A stretch of 64,000 nucleotides of DNA from contig NZ_CP104166.1 of assembly GCF_029982035.1 (NCBI RefSeq), positions 1,240,001 to 1,304,000 on the forward strand. Direction: 5' to 3'. The stretch's first letter is position 1; every line of letters begins with the position of its first letter. This DNA comes from Megaera polyxenophila. Its GTDB lineage: Bacteria; Pseudomonadota; Alphaproteobacteria; Rickettsiales; Rickettsiaceae. Below, in pieces: positions 54,178-63,812 of the stretch. The position numbers and the translations under genes are program-made. The notes beneath the pieces were generated by a model. That model saw only the letters and a list, made by a program, of their open reading frames with translations. It searched no databases and was not told the DNA's origin.

Positions 54178-54588
54178 ATGTCAAATTTACTTAATGTGGT
54201 TCTTTTAATTGCGGCGGGTATCGTTTTAGTCTTAATGTATATAAAACTAAAAAAAGAAAAAGAACCAAAACTTAAAAAAGTGGTCGTGGTAGATCCTGAA
54301 GCTCAACAGCTATACGCCACTCAAAAACACAAAACCGATGAAGAAAAAACTCTTACTATGCAAGAAAAAATTGAGTTATCATGGCAATTTGTGGTAAATA
54401 TTAAAAATCAGGTGCTAGAAAAATTTTCAAAAACAGACCAAGAAAAAGTAGTAAGAGCCGGTACTATACTTCTTGAAAATGGTATGAAGTACCAACATGA
54501 TGTTGAGTTAGAGGTGAGAATTAGCCAAGAATCAAAAGCTAAATCTGTGACCAAATCTAAAGAACAGGAACAATCAATGGCCAGATAA
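54178..54588 (+). CDS. Single-pass membrane protein, rickettsial DUF2660-like
   Basis: 136 residues with an N-terminal membrane helix (LLNVVLLIAAGIVLVLMYIK), then a Lys/Glu-rich soluble helical domain (KIELSWQFVVNIKNQVLEKF, GTILLENGMKYQHDVELEVR). I recall a similar Rickettsia-restricted family (DUF2660) but cannot verify it. Function unknown. It begins 62 bases after the tandem IS91 pair, so its promoter region may have been altered. Confidence 0.6.
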   Translation: MSNLLNVVLLIAAGIVLVLMYIKLKKEKEPKLKKVVVVDPEAQQLYATQKHKTDEEKTLTMQEKIELSWQFVVNIKNQVLEKFSKTDQEKVVRAGTILLENGMKYQHDVELEVRISQESKAKSVTKSKEQEQSMAR

Positions 54589-54873
54589 TCGGGCTAAGGT
54601 AAATTAGTTAAAAATTTTAAGCTACGAAACCTAAAATTATCTGGTTATTACTTAGGCTAGAGATTATAGCTTTGATTTTTTTTTGAAGACAACTTTAGAA
54701 AACTAAACCACACCATACTATAGTCAATTCAGTGGTATTTGCTGCTAGAAATGATAGCCCATTACCTGTCAAACAAGTAAAAGACAAACAACAACTCTCC
54801 TAAGTACCAATTTAATTAAGTTTAATACAGCCAAGGTAAAAACCCAGGGATATCCATATTATATGATAAAGAG
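54589..54873. other. Non-coding gap
   Basis: AT-rich with no supported gene or hairpin. It separates convergent genes (the DUF2660-like gene on the plus strand and the DUF2671-like gene on the minus strand). Confidence 0.4.
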
Positions 54874-55113
54874 CTAACTCTGGCTAGCTTTAAACATTTT
54901 TTGCCTTGTTTTATCCCAGCTATACTGAGTATTAACAGTTTTAACTTCTGTAGTTAGAATATCTCCATTTGGTAATTGCGCTACATCTAGGCCATTCTTA
55001 AGGGATTCAACAATAAGAGGTGTTGTTTTACAAATATAGTTAATATCAGAAAAGATATCGTCTTTGTTCTCATCTTCTACATATAAATCATTTTTTTCTA
55101 AAATATTAGACAT
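54874..55113 (-). CDS. Small acidic protein, rickettsial DUF2671-like
   Basis: 79 residues: acidic N-terminus (KNDLYVEDENKDDIFSDI), then YICKTTPLIVESLKNGLDVA and LPNGDILTTEVKTVNTQYSW. The segment NGDILTTEVKTV with the YICK helix recalls a small Rickettsia-specific family (DUF2671), which I cannot confirm here. Function unknown. Confidence 0.55.
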   Translation of the reverse strand: MSNILEKNDLYVEDENKDDIFSDINYICKTTPLIVESLKNGLDVAQLPNGDILTTEVKTVNTQYSWDKTRQKMFKASQS

Positions 55114-55296
55114 ATATAAAATTAATAATTAAGTTAAGTAAAACTAATGGTTTAACTATAACATTTTTTAGAGTAAGCATCAAGAATCCTTTTTAAAGAA
55201 ACTTATAGAGAAATTGTCCTACCTGAACAATAAAAAACAGAGTATAATCGAAACGTTATAAAACAAGCAATTAATCGCTAGAAAATCAAATTTTTT

Positions 55297-57093
55297 ATGG
55301 ATAATAATATAAATTCAGTAGTTCCGCTAAGGGAAGTATTTAAAAAAATTTGTTATTTCCTCTTTAGCAAGCACAAATGGAAGGTGGTTTCTTTAATAAC
55401 AATAATCTTCGTTTCAGGAATAACTACCTCTATTGACAGTATTTTACTCCAAAAACTCACCGATCAAATAGAACAATATTCAAACCATCATATCCATGAA
55501 TCTAATTTAGCAGTAATACTACTCAAGTGGATAATAATATACGCCTTATGGTGGGAAGCATTAAATATTACTTGGCTTATCTACAACTACATATATCTAA
55601 AAACGTTACCTAAAGTCAAAGCCCAGGTTATTAACGAATTATACGATCATGTCCAATACCATAGTTATAGTTTTTTCCAAGGTAAATTAGCTGGAGAAAT
55701 TACAAATCGAATTACTGAAGGTTCAAGATCATTAGAAATGATTTTTACTCATTTAAATGAAGATATTTTAAGAAAATTCTCAGTCATTACTTTTGCGCTA
55801 ATAACCATGTATATAGTACATTATGTTATAGCACTTATATTTTTAACTTGGCTCATAATATTTGTTAGTACCAGCTTATATTTTGCCAAAGATATACATA
55901 ACTATTCAGCCATATACAGCAATAATAAGTCTTTAATCTCGGGGAAAATAGTTGATGCTATAGCTAATATTTCAGTAATAAGAATGTTTACCTCCCACAA
56001 ATTTGAAAAAAAATATCTTTTTACGCAAACAGAAAAAGCAGCACTTAGCGATCAAAACATGTTATGGTTCATGCTTAAACTTAGATATGGCCTTGGTATA
56101 TCATGTACAATTATGATCGCTGCCGTTGTTTATTATATTGTTTCTCTAAGAGGACAATATATTATAACAATCGGCCAGTGTGTTCTGGTTATTACTTTAT
56201 GTATTGCAATTACTGAGGATATATGGGACTTAACAAAGGAATTTGGGGATGTTTTTGAACAGATAGGGGTTTTTAGTCAAACCATAAGTTTAATTCAAAA
56301 ATATACAATTACCGATGTAGAAAATGCACAAAAATTAATCATAAAACAGCCTTCTATTGAGTTTCAAAACGTCACCTTCTACTACCAAAACCAAGATAAT
56401 ATTTTCAAAAACAAATCTGTAAAAATTGACGCTTATCAAAAAGTTGGTTTAGCCGGTTTTTCTGGTTCTGGCAAAACTACTTTTACTAACCTGATAACAA
56501 GACTTTTTGATATTGAAGAAGGAAGAATATTAATTGATGGACAGGATATTAAGTTGATAACACAAGATAGTTTGCGCCGAAATATTTCGATTATCCCGCA
56601 AGAGCCTATCCTATTCCACAGATCCATTATTGAAAATATAAAATATGGTACTGAAAGCGCAACATATGAAGAAGTTGTTGCTGCCGCAAAATCAGCTTAT
56701 ATACATGATTTTATAAACAAATTACCAGATGGTTATAACACCCTTTGTGGCGAAAGAGGTAACAACTTATCAGGAGGGCAAAGACAACGTATTATAATTG
56801 CTCGAGCTATACTTAAAAATGCTCCTATCCTAATATTAGACGAAGCAACAAGTGCCTTAGATAATCTTACTGAAAATCTAATTCAGAGATCACTTAAAAC
56901 TCTTATGAAAGGTAAAACAGTTCTCGTTATTGCTCACAGGTTATCTACTTTACTGAATATGGATCGGATTCTGGTGTTTGATAATGGTCATATAGTTGAA
57001 GACGGAATTCATAATGAATTGAAAACTAACGGTAAACTATACCAGCAATTATGGAATGCGCAAAAAGGCGGATCAATAGCAGAATTATATTAG
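55297..57093 (+). CDS. ABC transporter, fused permease/ATPase (MsbA-like exporter)
   Basis: 598 residues: six membrane helices (about 20-330) then an ATPase with Walker A GFSGSGKTT, signature LSGGQRQR, Walker B ILILDEATSALD and the switch AHRLS. Such half-transporters dimerise to export lipids, peptides or drugs. Poor conservation of the permease leaves the substrate open; lipid A-type export by MsbA is only one possibility. The rlmH gene follows 12 bases later. Confidence 0.92.
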   Translation: MDNNINSVVPLREVFKKICYFLFSKHKWKVVSLITIIFVSGITTSIDSILLQKLTDQIEQYSNHHIHESNLAVILLKWIIIYALWWEALNITWLIYNYIYLKTLPKVKAQVINELYDHVQYHSYSFFQGKLAGEITNRITEGSRSLEMIFTHLNEDILRKFSVITFALITMYIVHYVIALIFLTWLIIFVSTSLYFAKDIHNYSAIYSNNKSLISGKIVDAIANISVIRMFTSHKFEKKYLFTQTEKAALSDQNMLWFMLKLRYGLGISCTIMIAAVVYYIVSLRGQYIITIGQCVLVITLCIAITEDIWDLTKEFGDVFEQIGVFSQTISLIQKYTITDVENAQKLIIKQPSIEFQNVTFYYQNQDNIFKNKSVKIDAYQKVGLAGFSGSGKTTFTNLITRLFDIEEGRILIDGQDIKLITQDSLRRNISIIPQEPILFHRSIIENIKYGTESATYEEVVAAAKSAYIHDFINKLPDGYNTLCGERGNNLSGGQRQRIIIARAILKNAPILILDEATSALDNLTENLIQRSLKTLMKGKTVLVIAHRLSTLLNMDRILVFDNGHIVEDGIHNELKTNGKLYQQLWNAQKGGSIAELY

Positions 57094-57105
57094 GTACACT
57101 ATTTA

Positions 57106-57555
57106 ATGATAATTAATATTATTTCTGTAGGCAAATTATCTCCAGGGTACAGAGGGCTAGCAGATCATTATTACAAAATGATTAAATGGAAGGTAAAAGA
57201 AACAGAATTAAATTATAATAAAAAATTATCAGAAAACCAGGCTAAGACTTACGAAGCTAAATTAATTAACAACCACATAAATATTAATTCATATAAAATT
57301 GTTTTGGATGTACAAGGACAACAGCTAAACAGTCAGGAATTTAGCTTGTTATTTAAAAACCAGATGATGATAGGACAAAATATAGATATTATAGTCGGCG
57401 GGGCTTTTGGTCTAGACGATTCAATTACTAAAAGTGCTCACATCAGATTAAGTCTCTCGAAGATGACCTTACCCCATCAGCTAGCTAAACTTGTTTTACT
57501 TGAACAAATATATAGATCCCAAACTATATTAGCAGCGCACCCTTATCATAAATAA
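57106..57555 (+). CDS. rlmH: 23S rRNA (pseudouridine1915-N3)-methyltransferase RlmH
   Basis: 149 residues of the SPOUT fold with IVGGAFGLDDSI, the SAM-binding knot, and SLSKMTLPHQLAKLVLLEQI, ending YRSQTILAAHPYHK. RlmH methylates pseudouridine 1915 in helix 69. Length fits (E. coli 155). It follows the ABC gene in the same operon. Confidence 0.95.
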   Translation: MIINIISVGKLSPGYRGLADHYYKMIKWKVKETELNYNKKLSENQAKTYEAKLINNHININSYKIVLDVQGQQLNSQEFSLLFKNQMMIGQNIDIIVGGAFGLDDSITKSAHIRLSLSKMTLPHQLAKLVLLEQIYRSQTILAAHPYHK

Positions 57556-57569
57556 TTAGTTTATAGGCC

Positions 57570-57760
57570 AACTGCAGACCTTCGGTGCTATAAATAATGA
57601 AGTAAAGCTAAACCCTAATAGGGGCAAGCAATGAATTACAACATCTCCTCGTGTTACCCAATCTGCTATAATTGCACCAAAAGCAACCAAATTGAATATA
57701 CCAAAAAAGTTTACTCTAACTTGTGCCTTATCAATATAAGGTACAAGTTAGAGGGGAATT
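57570..57760 (-). pseudogene. Possible membrane-protein remnant in a gap
   Basis: Reading leftward from about 57740, a 55-60-codon open frame (DKAQVRVNFFGIFNLVAFGA, then DWVTRGDVVIHCLPLLGF) ends at 57555. It looks like part of a polytopic membrane protein, possibly TauE/SafE-like, but no start is visible and the call is weak. Confidence 0.25.
57714..57753. repeat. Long near-perfect hairpin near the APC gene end
   Basis: CTCTAACTTGT-CCTTAT and ATAAGG-ACAAGTTAGAG form an 18-bp stem with one mismatch (G/T) and a four-base loop, 45 bases beyond the stop of the leftward APC permease gene and 160 bases after rlmH. It could be a bidirectional terminator for the convergent genes; no T-run is seen, so a small palindromic repeat is another possibility. 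Confidence 0.5.
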
Positions 57761-57798
57761 GATTAAGAGCTTTTCTGTCTAGTGGCACTTATATTTAA

Positions 57799-59199
57799 TT
57801 AAACCTTTTCTCTTTTACTGAAGATAAGCACTTTTAGGACATATAAAATAAATATAACTACAAACCAGTAGATAATAATTTCTCCTGTTAAAAGCAACGA
57901 GCCATCTTTACCAATTATTTGCTTGAATAATAGCCATATCGAGGCAATAAGGGCTGTTGGCGCTATTATAAATACTGCTGGGCACTTAAATGGCCTTTCC
58001 ACATTTGGCAAACGAAGCCTAAATATCATAACTATGATAGCTACTACCACATAATCAAGCAAAGCTGCCATACTAGAAAGTTGTCCTAGTATGGAATAAG
58101 GGCAAACTGCCGCCATAACGGCAAATACACTTGTAAACATTATAATCGTTATGTGAGGGCTATCATATTTATGGTGTAATTTTGCCATAAACTTCGGTAA
58201 TAACCCATCCCTTGCAATTACATAAAAAATACGTGATTGACCGTAAATATTCATCATTATAACAGTAGTCATACCGGCTATACCGCCTGTAGCAACAAGA
58301 GCAGAACCAATATTACTGTTATTAAATTTTAAAGCATGAGCTAGAGGCTGGGCATTATTTAATTCCGCATAAGGAATTATTCCAGTAGCTAGCCCCCCTA
58401 CAATCATATAAACAACAGTAGCCAAAACTAGTGAACCAATAATACCGATCATAAGATCACGTTTTGGGTTTTTACATTCTTCCGCTGCGCTCGCAAGTAC
58501 CCCAAATCCGGTAAAAGCAAAAAACAAAATTGACGAACCGATTAATACATCATCAAAACCATTGGGCATAAAATTTTCCCAGTTTGTTGCATCAAAATGA
58601 GGAGCGGCAAAAAGCATGAAAGCAAATATTGCTATCATTTTTATAAATACCAAAATGTTATTTAACCTCTTGCTATCTTTAGTACCAAAATATAACATAA
58701 ATCCAGCAAAAATTATTATAGTAAAGGCCGGAATATTAAATACCCCTCCTTCAAAAGGAGATTTTCCCAGCTGTTCAGGAAGATGATAGCCAGCAGAATC
58801 TAGAATTCCCTGTACATAAGCTGACCAGCTACCGGCTACTGCAGAAGAGGCAAAACCAAGTTCTATAATTATTAAACTACCAATTAACCAGGCAAATACT
58901 TCCCCAAATGCTACGTAAGAATAAGTATAAATACTACCAGAAGTCGGAAGCATTGTAGCAAGTTCAGTATAAGCTAGGGCTACAAAAATACATGTACATC
59001 CGGCAATTAAATAAGAAAGAGTTACAGCGGGGCCGGAGTACTGCGCAGCAACTAACCCTGTGAAAGTAAATACGCCAGTACCTACTATAGCTCCAAGACC
59101 TAGGAGCACTAAATCAAAAGCTGATAATGTTTTATCTAGCCCACTTGAACTTCCTGCTTCTCTTACCGATTCAAAGCTTTTTTTCTTCAAAAAATTCAT
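57799..59199 (-). CDS. APC-family amino acid permease
   Basis: 466 residues, about 12 helices. N-terminus LSAFDLVLLGLGAIVGTGVF matches the APC motif (GLGAIIGxGIF) in helix 1; later EECKNPKRDLMIGIIGS and ARDGLLPKFMAKLHHKY are CAT-type signatures. It imports amino acids or polyamines. No sign of truncation. It lies 26 bases downstream of mnmA on the same strand. Confidence 0.92.
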   Translation of the reverse strand: MNFLKKKSFESVREAGSSSGLDKTLSAFDLVLLGLGAIVGTGVFTFTGLVAAQYSGPAVTLSYLIAGCTCIFVALAYTELATMLPTSGSIYTYSYVAFGEVFAWLIGSLIIIELGFASSAVAGSWSAYVQGILDSAGYHLPEQLGKSPFEGGVFNIPAFTIIIFAGFMLYFGTKDSKRLNNILVFIKMIAIFAFMLFAAPHFDATNWENFMPNGFDDVLIGSSILFFAFTGFGVLASAAEECKNPKRDLMIGIIGSLVLATVVYMIVGGLATGIIPYAELNNAQPLAHALKFNNSNIGSALVATGGIAGMTTVIMMNIYGQSRIFYVIARDGLLPKFMAKLHHKYDSPHITIIMFTSVFAVMAAVCPYSILGQLSSMAALLDYVVVAIIVMIFRLRLPNVERPFKCPAVFIIAPTALIASIWLLFKQIIGKDGSLLLTGEIIIYWFVVIFILYVLKVLIFSKREKV

Positions 59200-59225
59200 T
59201 TTTCCCCGTTTTTAGTTTTTTATAA

Positions 59226-60302
59226 TTATTGAATATCCCTAGTAATCCATCCACCACCCAAAACCCTCGTATTATCATATAATACACATGCCTGCCCTGG
59301 GGTAATTGCTCTTTCAGTTCCAAGAATATTAACTTCAATTTTATCATTAGTAATAAAATTGATTTTAGCCTGGATTCCAGGAGTAGTAGACCTAACCTTA
59401 GCGACAATATCAATTCCTTCAGTATTTACATCACCAGCAAGCCAATTTACTTCTTTTATAATGAATTTAGTTTTAAATAACGCCGATTCTGGGCCAATAT
59501 ATACTGTATTTGTTTCAGGGTCAATTTTTATAACATAAATCGGTTCTCCGTATGAAATACCAAGCCCTCGTCTTTGACCTACTGTATAATTTATAATTCC
59601 TTTATGCTCCCCAAGTTCAAAACCGCCAATATGAACGAACTTACCTGGCTTCTGCGTTGACGGACGCATTCTAGTTACGATCTCACGATAGTCCCCGCCC
59701 GGCACAAAACAAATATCCTGACTATCTGGTTTATCTGCTACTTCAAGACCATATTTTAATGCTAATTTTCTTGTTTCTTCTTTACTATATTTACCGAGTG
59801 GAAATTCAAGAAAATTCAGCTGCTCATTAGTTGTAGAAAATAAAAAGTAACTCTGATCTTTATAGGGATCTAAACCTCTATGAAGCTCCGAAATATTATG
59901 GTTAATAATTTTTTGCACATAGTGGCCAGTAGCAAGTGCATCTCCGCCAAGTTCTTTTGCAAATTTTAATAAATCTTTAAATTTGACAGACTGATTACAG
60001 CGTACGCAAGGTAAAGGGGTTTCACCTCTGGCATAACTATCAACAAAATCATCAATAACTTTTTGGCGGAATAGGTTTTCATAGTTTAGAACATAATGAG
60101 GGATACCAATCCTATCTGCAACCATTTTGGCATCATAAATATCTTGTCCGGCGCAACATGCACCTTTTTTTTGTAGAACAGCCCCATGGTCATATAATTG
60201 CAAAGTAATACCTATAACTCTATGGCCCTGCTCGTGCATCATTGCTGCTACTACCGAGCTATCTACTCCTCCAGACATTGCTACCACAATAGTTTTAGAC
60301 AT
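59226..60302 (-). CDS. mnmA: tRNA-specific 2-thiouridylase MnmA
   Basis: 358 residues with PP-loop AMSGGVDSSVVAAMM (about residues 8-22), catalytic Cys in PLPCVRCN and SQDICFVPGGDY, and the C-terminal ITPGQACVLYD. MnmA thiolates U34 of tRNA-Lys, -Glu and -Gln using sulfur from IscS. Length agrees with the family. The minus-strand gene precedes the APC permease by 26 bases. Confidence 0.96.
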   Translation of the reverse strand: MSKTIVVAMSGGVDSSVVAAMMHEQGHRVIGITLQLYDHGAVLQKKGACCAGQDIYDAKMVADRIGIPHYVLNYENLFRQKVIDDFVDSYARGETPLPCVRCNQSVKFKDLLKFAKELGGDALATGHYVQKIINHNISELHRGLDPYKDQSYFLFSTTNEQLNFLEFPLGKYSKEETRKLALKYGLEVADKPDSQDICFVPGGDYREIVTRMRPSTQKPGKFVHIGGFELGEHKGIINYTVGQRRGLGISYGEPIYVIKIDPETNTVYIGPESALFKTKFIIKEVNWLAGDVNTEGIDIVAKVRSTTPGIQAKINFITNDKIEVNILGTERAITPGQACVLYDNTRVLGGGWITRDIQ

Positions 60303-60442
60303 AATAAACCGTTTTTCCTCAAGGGACGAATTATATTAAATTTAAGTAAGAATTGCAAGGATCAAACTTAATCTACTATACCACACAATAGGATTGTATG
60401 GTCCTAATCTCGCCCTTATCTCCATTTGCACGCTGGATAAAA

Positions 60443-61168
60443 TTACCGCAAGCCGTACTCGATCTGCAAATAGCGATGCAGGTTACTTCCATTTTCTTTT
60501 AACCACAATTTAGCAGTTTTATATTCAGGGCAGAGTTTTGCCACCAAATCCCAAAAAGGCTTACTATGGTTCATCTCTACCAGATGGCACATTTCATGTA
60601 TTATTACATAATTTAGTACTTCCTGCGGCGCAAAAACAAGACGCCAATTAAAGCGCAGGATTAAGTTACTCGAACAACTTCCCCATCTGGTTTTGGCATT
60701 TGTAATCTTAATTCTAGAAAACTTTAACTGATACTGCTTACTTAAGCGATTAACAATATCTGTTATTTCTACAAGTAACTTATTCTGTAAAAATTTAACC
60801 AAGGTTTTGTTGTGATAAGTCGGTAATGAATCTACATAAATTACATTTTCCTTAATTTGCACCTTGTTGCGAATAGAATCAACATTTAATAGTAAATACT
60901 CTTTTCCAAATAAAGGAATATTTTTAGTATTCACATAATCTTCTTTTTCTGAAACTTGTAGTTTTCTTCTAATCCAATACTCTTTCTCTAGCAGAAATTT
61001 ATAGCCGGCGCTAATATTCTTATTAGGTAAAACTAATTCAACATTTTGGTGCTGTATTTTAATAATAATACGTTTAGCTTTGGAGCTCTGCCTTACTTGA
61101 ACATCAATAGGATCACCTAGCCTATCTAAGCTAACCAAAATTGGTTCTAGTTTCTTTTTAAATTTCAT
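60443..61168 (-). CDS. YgjP-like (DUF45) metallopeptidase
   Basis: Starting at ATG 61168 (MKFKKKLEPI) the 241-residue protein has LPNKNISAGYKFLLEKEYWI, RWGSCSSNLILRFNWRLVFAP and zinc motif HEMCHLVEMNHSKPFW (HExxH plus His), as in YgjP/WLM metallopeptidases. An upstream ATG at 61234 would add a short non-conserved stretch. Its substrate is unknown. It stands alone between mnmA and the truncated DMT carrier. Confidence 0.85.
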   Translation of the reverse strand: MKFKKKLEPILVSLDRLGDPIDVQVRQSSKAKRIIIKIQHQNVELVLPNKNISAGYKFLLEKEYWIRRKLQVSEKEDYVNTKNIPLFGKEYLLLNVDSIRNKVQIKENVIYVDSLPTYHNKTLVKFLQNKLLVEITDIVNRLSKQYQLKFSRIKITNAKTRWGSCSSNLILRFNWRLVFAPQEVLNYVIIHEMCHLVEMNHSKPFWDLVAKLCPEYKTAKLWLKENGSNLHRYLQIEYGLR

Positions 61169-61419
61169 TTTTAAAGTAAAATTGTTTTTTAAGCTGAATC
61201 TTAAACACTTTACGATTCTGCAATAAAATAGCATTATAGTTAAAAATTTTCTATTGAGAACTATAAGTATATTCTGAAGTATGGAAGAACTAAATTCTCT
61301 GTTTACTTATCTTAAGTAGATTGGAATTTGACAATTATTTATAGAACCAGTAAGATAGATAGATTTTTACTAGCCACAGTAAATAAACATTTAATTTACT
61401 AACACAAGATAGTCAGTTT

Positions 61420-61842
61420 ATGAAGCTTTTATCCAAAGAGCAGGTAGGATCGTTATATGCTATTAGCTCTGGTTTATGTTATGGATTTTTAGGGTATTTC
61501 GGTGTTCAACTTTTGAAGTCTAATTTATCTATTGCAAACATGCTATTTTGGAGATTTTTAGTAGCGGCTTTTTTCACATTTATTATATTAATGTTTAAAG
61601 GGAAAAATATTTTTCAGCCGTTAACAGAAAACCTTAAAATAATATTTTATGGTATAGCCTTTTATGGCACCTCTTCAATAACATATTTTATCGGTAGTAA
61701 TTATATCGGCACTGGTCTTACCATGGTTGTATTCTTTATTTATCCAGCAATTGTCATGTTATTTAACTGGATATTATATAATGAAGGCATAAGTAAAACA
61801 TACTATTTAGCTTTTTCTATGAACTCATTGCTGGTTTCATAG
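61420..61842 (+). pseudogene. EamA/DMT transporter, N-terminal half only
   Basis: About 135 residues of an EamA drug/metabolite carrier, with SLYAISSGLCYGFLGYFGVQ, NMLFWRFLVAAFFTF (helix 2 R/K motif) and SNYIGTGLTMVVFFIYPAIV. A full protein has ten helices over ~290 residues; here helices 1-4/5 remain and the frame ends after SMNSLLVS near the IS5-type element. Truncation by that insertion is likely. Confidence 0.75.
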
Positions 61843-62006
61843 TTTAAAAACGGGTGGGTTTTTATTCTCGTCGATAAGATTTTGGAACTGCAGCTTTTGT
61901 ATTGGAATTTTTGATGATTTTATAATCAAATTGCTTAATTTTTGGCAATTTGGGCAGTATTCTCCCTTTAGCTTCATCCGCACCTTGTTTAATCCATGCT
62001 TAGCCG

Positions 62007-62869
62007 TTATCCACAAAAATGCCGCAGGTTAACCATGCTGTAGGCTATAGTTTTCAGAGCATAATGGTTTATGCTGTGGAATTCAAATCTCAGTAACAAC
62101 CGTTTGAATTTATCTTCCCAGGCAAATATTCTCTCTATCGTTCTAAACCTTTCTTTAAAGATTTTCCGGCAAAAAGTTTGCTTTCTTCCTCGCTTAGATT
62201 TCTTGCGACTCCTTTTATTCTCTGGCATATTAGGAGTCATGCCAAGATTAAAAATTGCTTTACGATTTTTACGTGAATTATATACACCATCTAAGCTCAT
62301 GGTACTTTCCTTGAGATCTATACCTATTAGTTTTACAATCTTTTTTAAGTTTGATATTGCAGGAGTAAGCAGGATTCCTTCATTCCTATTACCCGGAGCA
62401 GTAACAAAAGGCGCAATAACATTGCAGTTTCTATCACAAAACGGTACAACCTTGTCTCCTTTAGTGTGTTTATGACCATTATACCCTAAGTTGTCACCCC
62501 TTTTTTAGCAGAAGTACAAGTACCATCACCATGTAATATATCAGTATCAAGCATTCCAGCTTTAAATAACCTTGCCACCGAAGCTTCGAAAATCTTATCA
62601 AAGCATCCGTGCTTAACCCAGAACTTAAAAGCATTATAGATATTAGTATAGTGAATTTCTGGCATGCCGTCTTTATTTTTGTCTATTGGTATCTGTTCCC
62701 ATTGGCAACCAGTATGCATGAGTTTAAGAATGTAATTAAATAATTTGAAAAATGATATCTTTTTACTTGGACCACGTGTGCCTTTTTTAAGATGCGGTAA
62801 GACAAATTCGTTAAATTCATCTTCTCTCAAAACAGTAGGAAGCTTGTTGTATCGTCTAATTCTGCTCAT
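62007..62869 (-). CDS. IS5-type DDE transposase in two frames
   Basis: ORF A (62869 down to about 62490) begins MSRIRRYNKLPTVLREDEFN, contains TGCQWEQIP and LDTDILHGDGT (first Asp), and ends KKGVTT. A -1 shift at AAAAAAGGGG continues DNLGYNGHKHTKGDKVVPFC (KGDKVVP, DxKx typical), VTAPGNRNEGILL, MSLDGVYNSRKNRKAIF (second Asp) and FRTIERIFAWEDKFKRLLLR (Glu) to the stop at 62007. Two-frame layout matches IS5 subgroups (IS427-like) that express transposase by frameshifting, so the gene may be functional. I did not find clear inverted repeats. Confidence 0.8.
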
Positions 62870-62972
62870 TCTATTTGGTTACTTAAATAAAATTAATGAA
62901 TACTCAATATATCTACAAACCTTTTAAATACAAGGCTATAATGGTTTTATTTCGTAAAAATTCAAACCCGCA

Positions 62973-63812
62973 ATGAGTTCTAATACTCATAAGGTTGGAT
63001 CTATAATAGATGGTAGGGAACTTATAACATCTAAAAATTTAAACGAATGTTTCTGCCCTGCCAAAATAGCGGAAAAATTTTCAGATGTTTCTCTAGCGAT
63101 ACCTGAAGAAATTAAATATGCCGTAGACTCTGCGTATAAAGAATTTAACAACTGGAGCAAAATAGCTGTAGAGAGCCGTGCTGCTATTTTAGAAAAGGCC
63201 TCTTATGAACTTGAAAATAACAAATTTGAGCTATATGCCCTGCTTATCAAAGAAGGAGGAAAATCTATTCATGATGCAATAAATGAGGTTATTGAGGCAA
63301 TTGATTTTTGTAGATATTACGCCAATCAAGCAAAAATAATTATGCAAGATAAAGTTCTTCCTGGGCCTACTGGCGAAAGAAATATCCTTTCAATGCATCC
63401 GAGAGGAATTTTTGTCTGTATAAGTCCCTGGAATTTCCCGCTTGCGATATTTATAGGTCAAATAGTTGCGGCATTAGTAACTGGTAATACAGTAATAGCC
63501 AAACCTGCGGGACAAACTTGTGTTATAGCTAATTTTGCCGTTAAGTTGTTATACAAAGTGGGAATACCTAAATCGGCATTACAATTAATAATTACCTCTC
63601 CTAGTAATATCAGTAATTATGTATTAAGAGATGAGAGAATTGCCGGTGTAGCATTTACCGGTTCCTGCGAAACAGCTAAGAACATCAACTTAACACTTGC
63701 AGAACGGAACTCCGGTATTGTTCCGTTAATTGCTGAAACAGGCGGTCAGAATGCAATGATTGTTGATAGTTCTGCATTACTTGAACAGGTAACAGATGAT
63801 GTACTTGTTTCA
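62973..63812 (+). pseudogene. putA: PutA-type proline/P5C dehydrogenase, aldehyde dehydrogenase fragment
   Basis: From 62973 the frame gives about 280 residues of the P5C dehydrogenase region: PGPTGERNILSMHPRGIFVC, ISPWNFPLAIFIGQIVAALV, KPAGQTCVIANFAVKLLYKV and FTGSCETAKNINLTLAERNS, PLIAETGGQNAMIVDSSALL. The N-terminal proline dehydrogenase is missing, and the frame is cut at DDVLVS (63812), just before the catalytic Cys loop, by a group II intron end. The last ~17 residues of the reading frame belong to intron sequence. Both ends are lost, so it should be inactive unless the intron splices, which it cannot do in this orientation. Confidence 0.82.

Noticed and set aside
59171..59413. 80-codon minus-strand frame between mnmA and the APC gene
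   Set aside because: It lies mostly inside mnmA in another frame; a shadow of the real gene.
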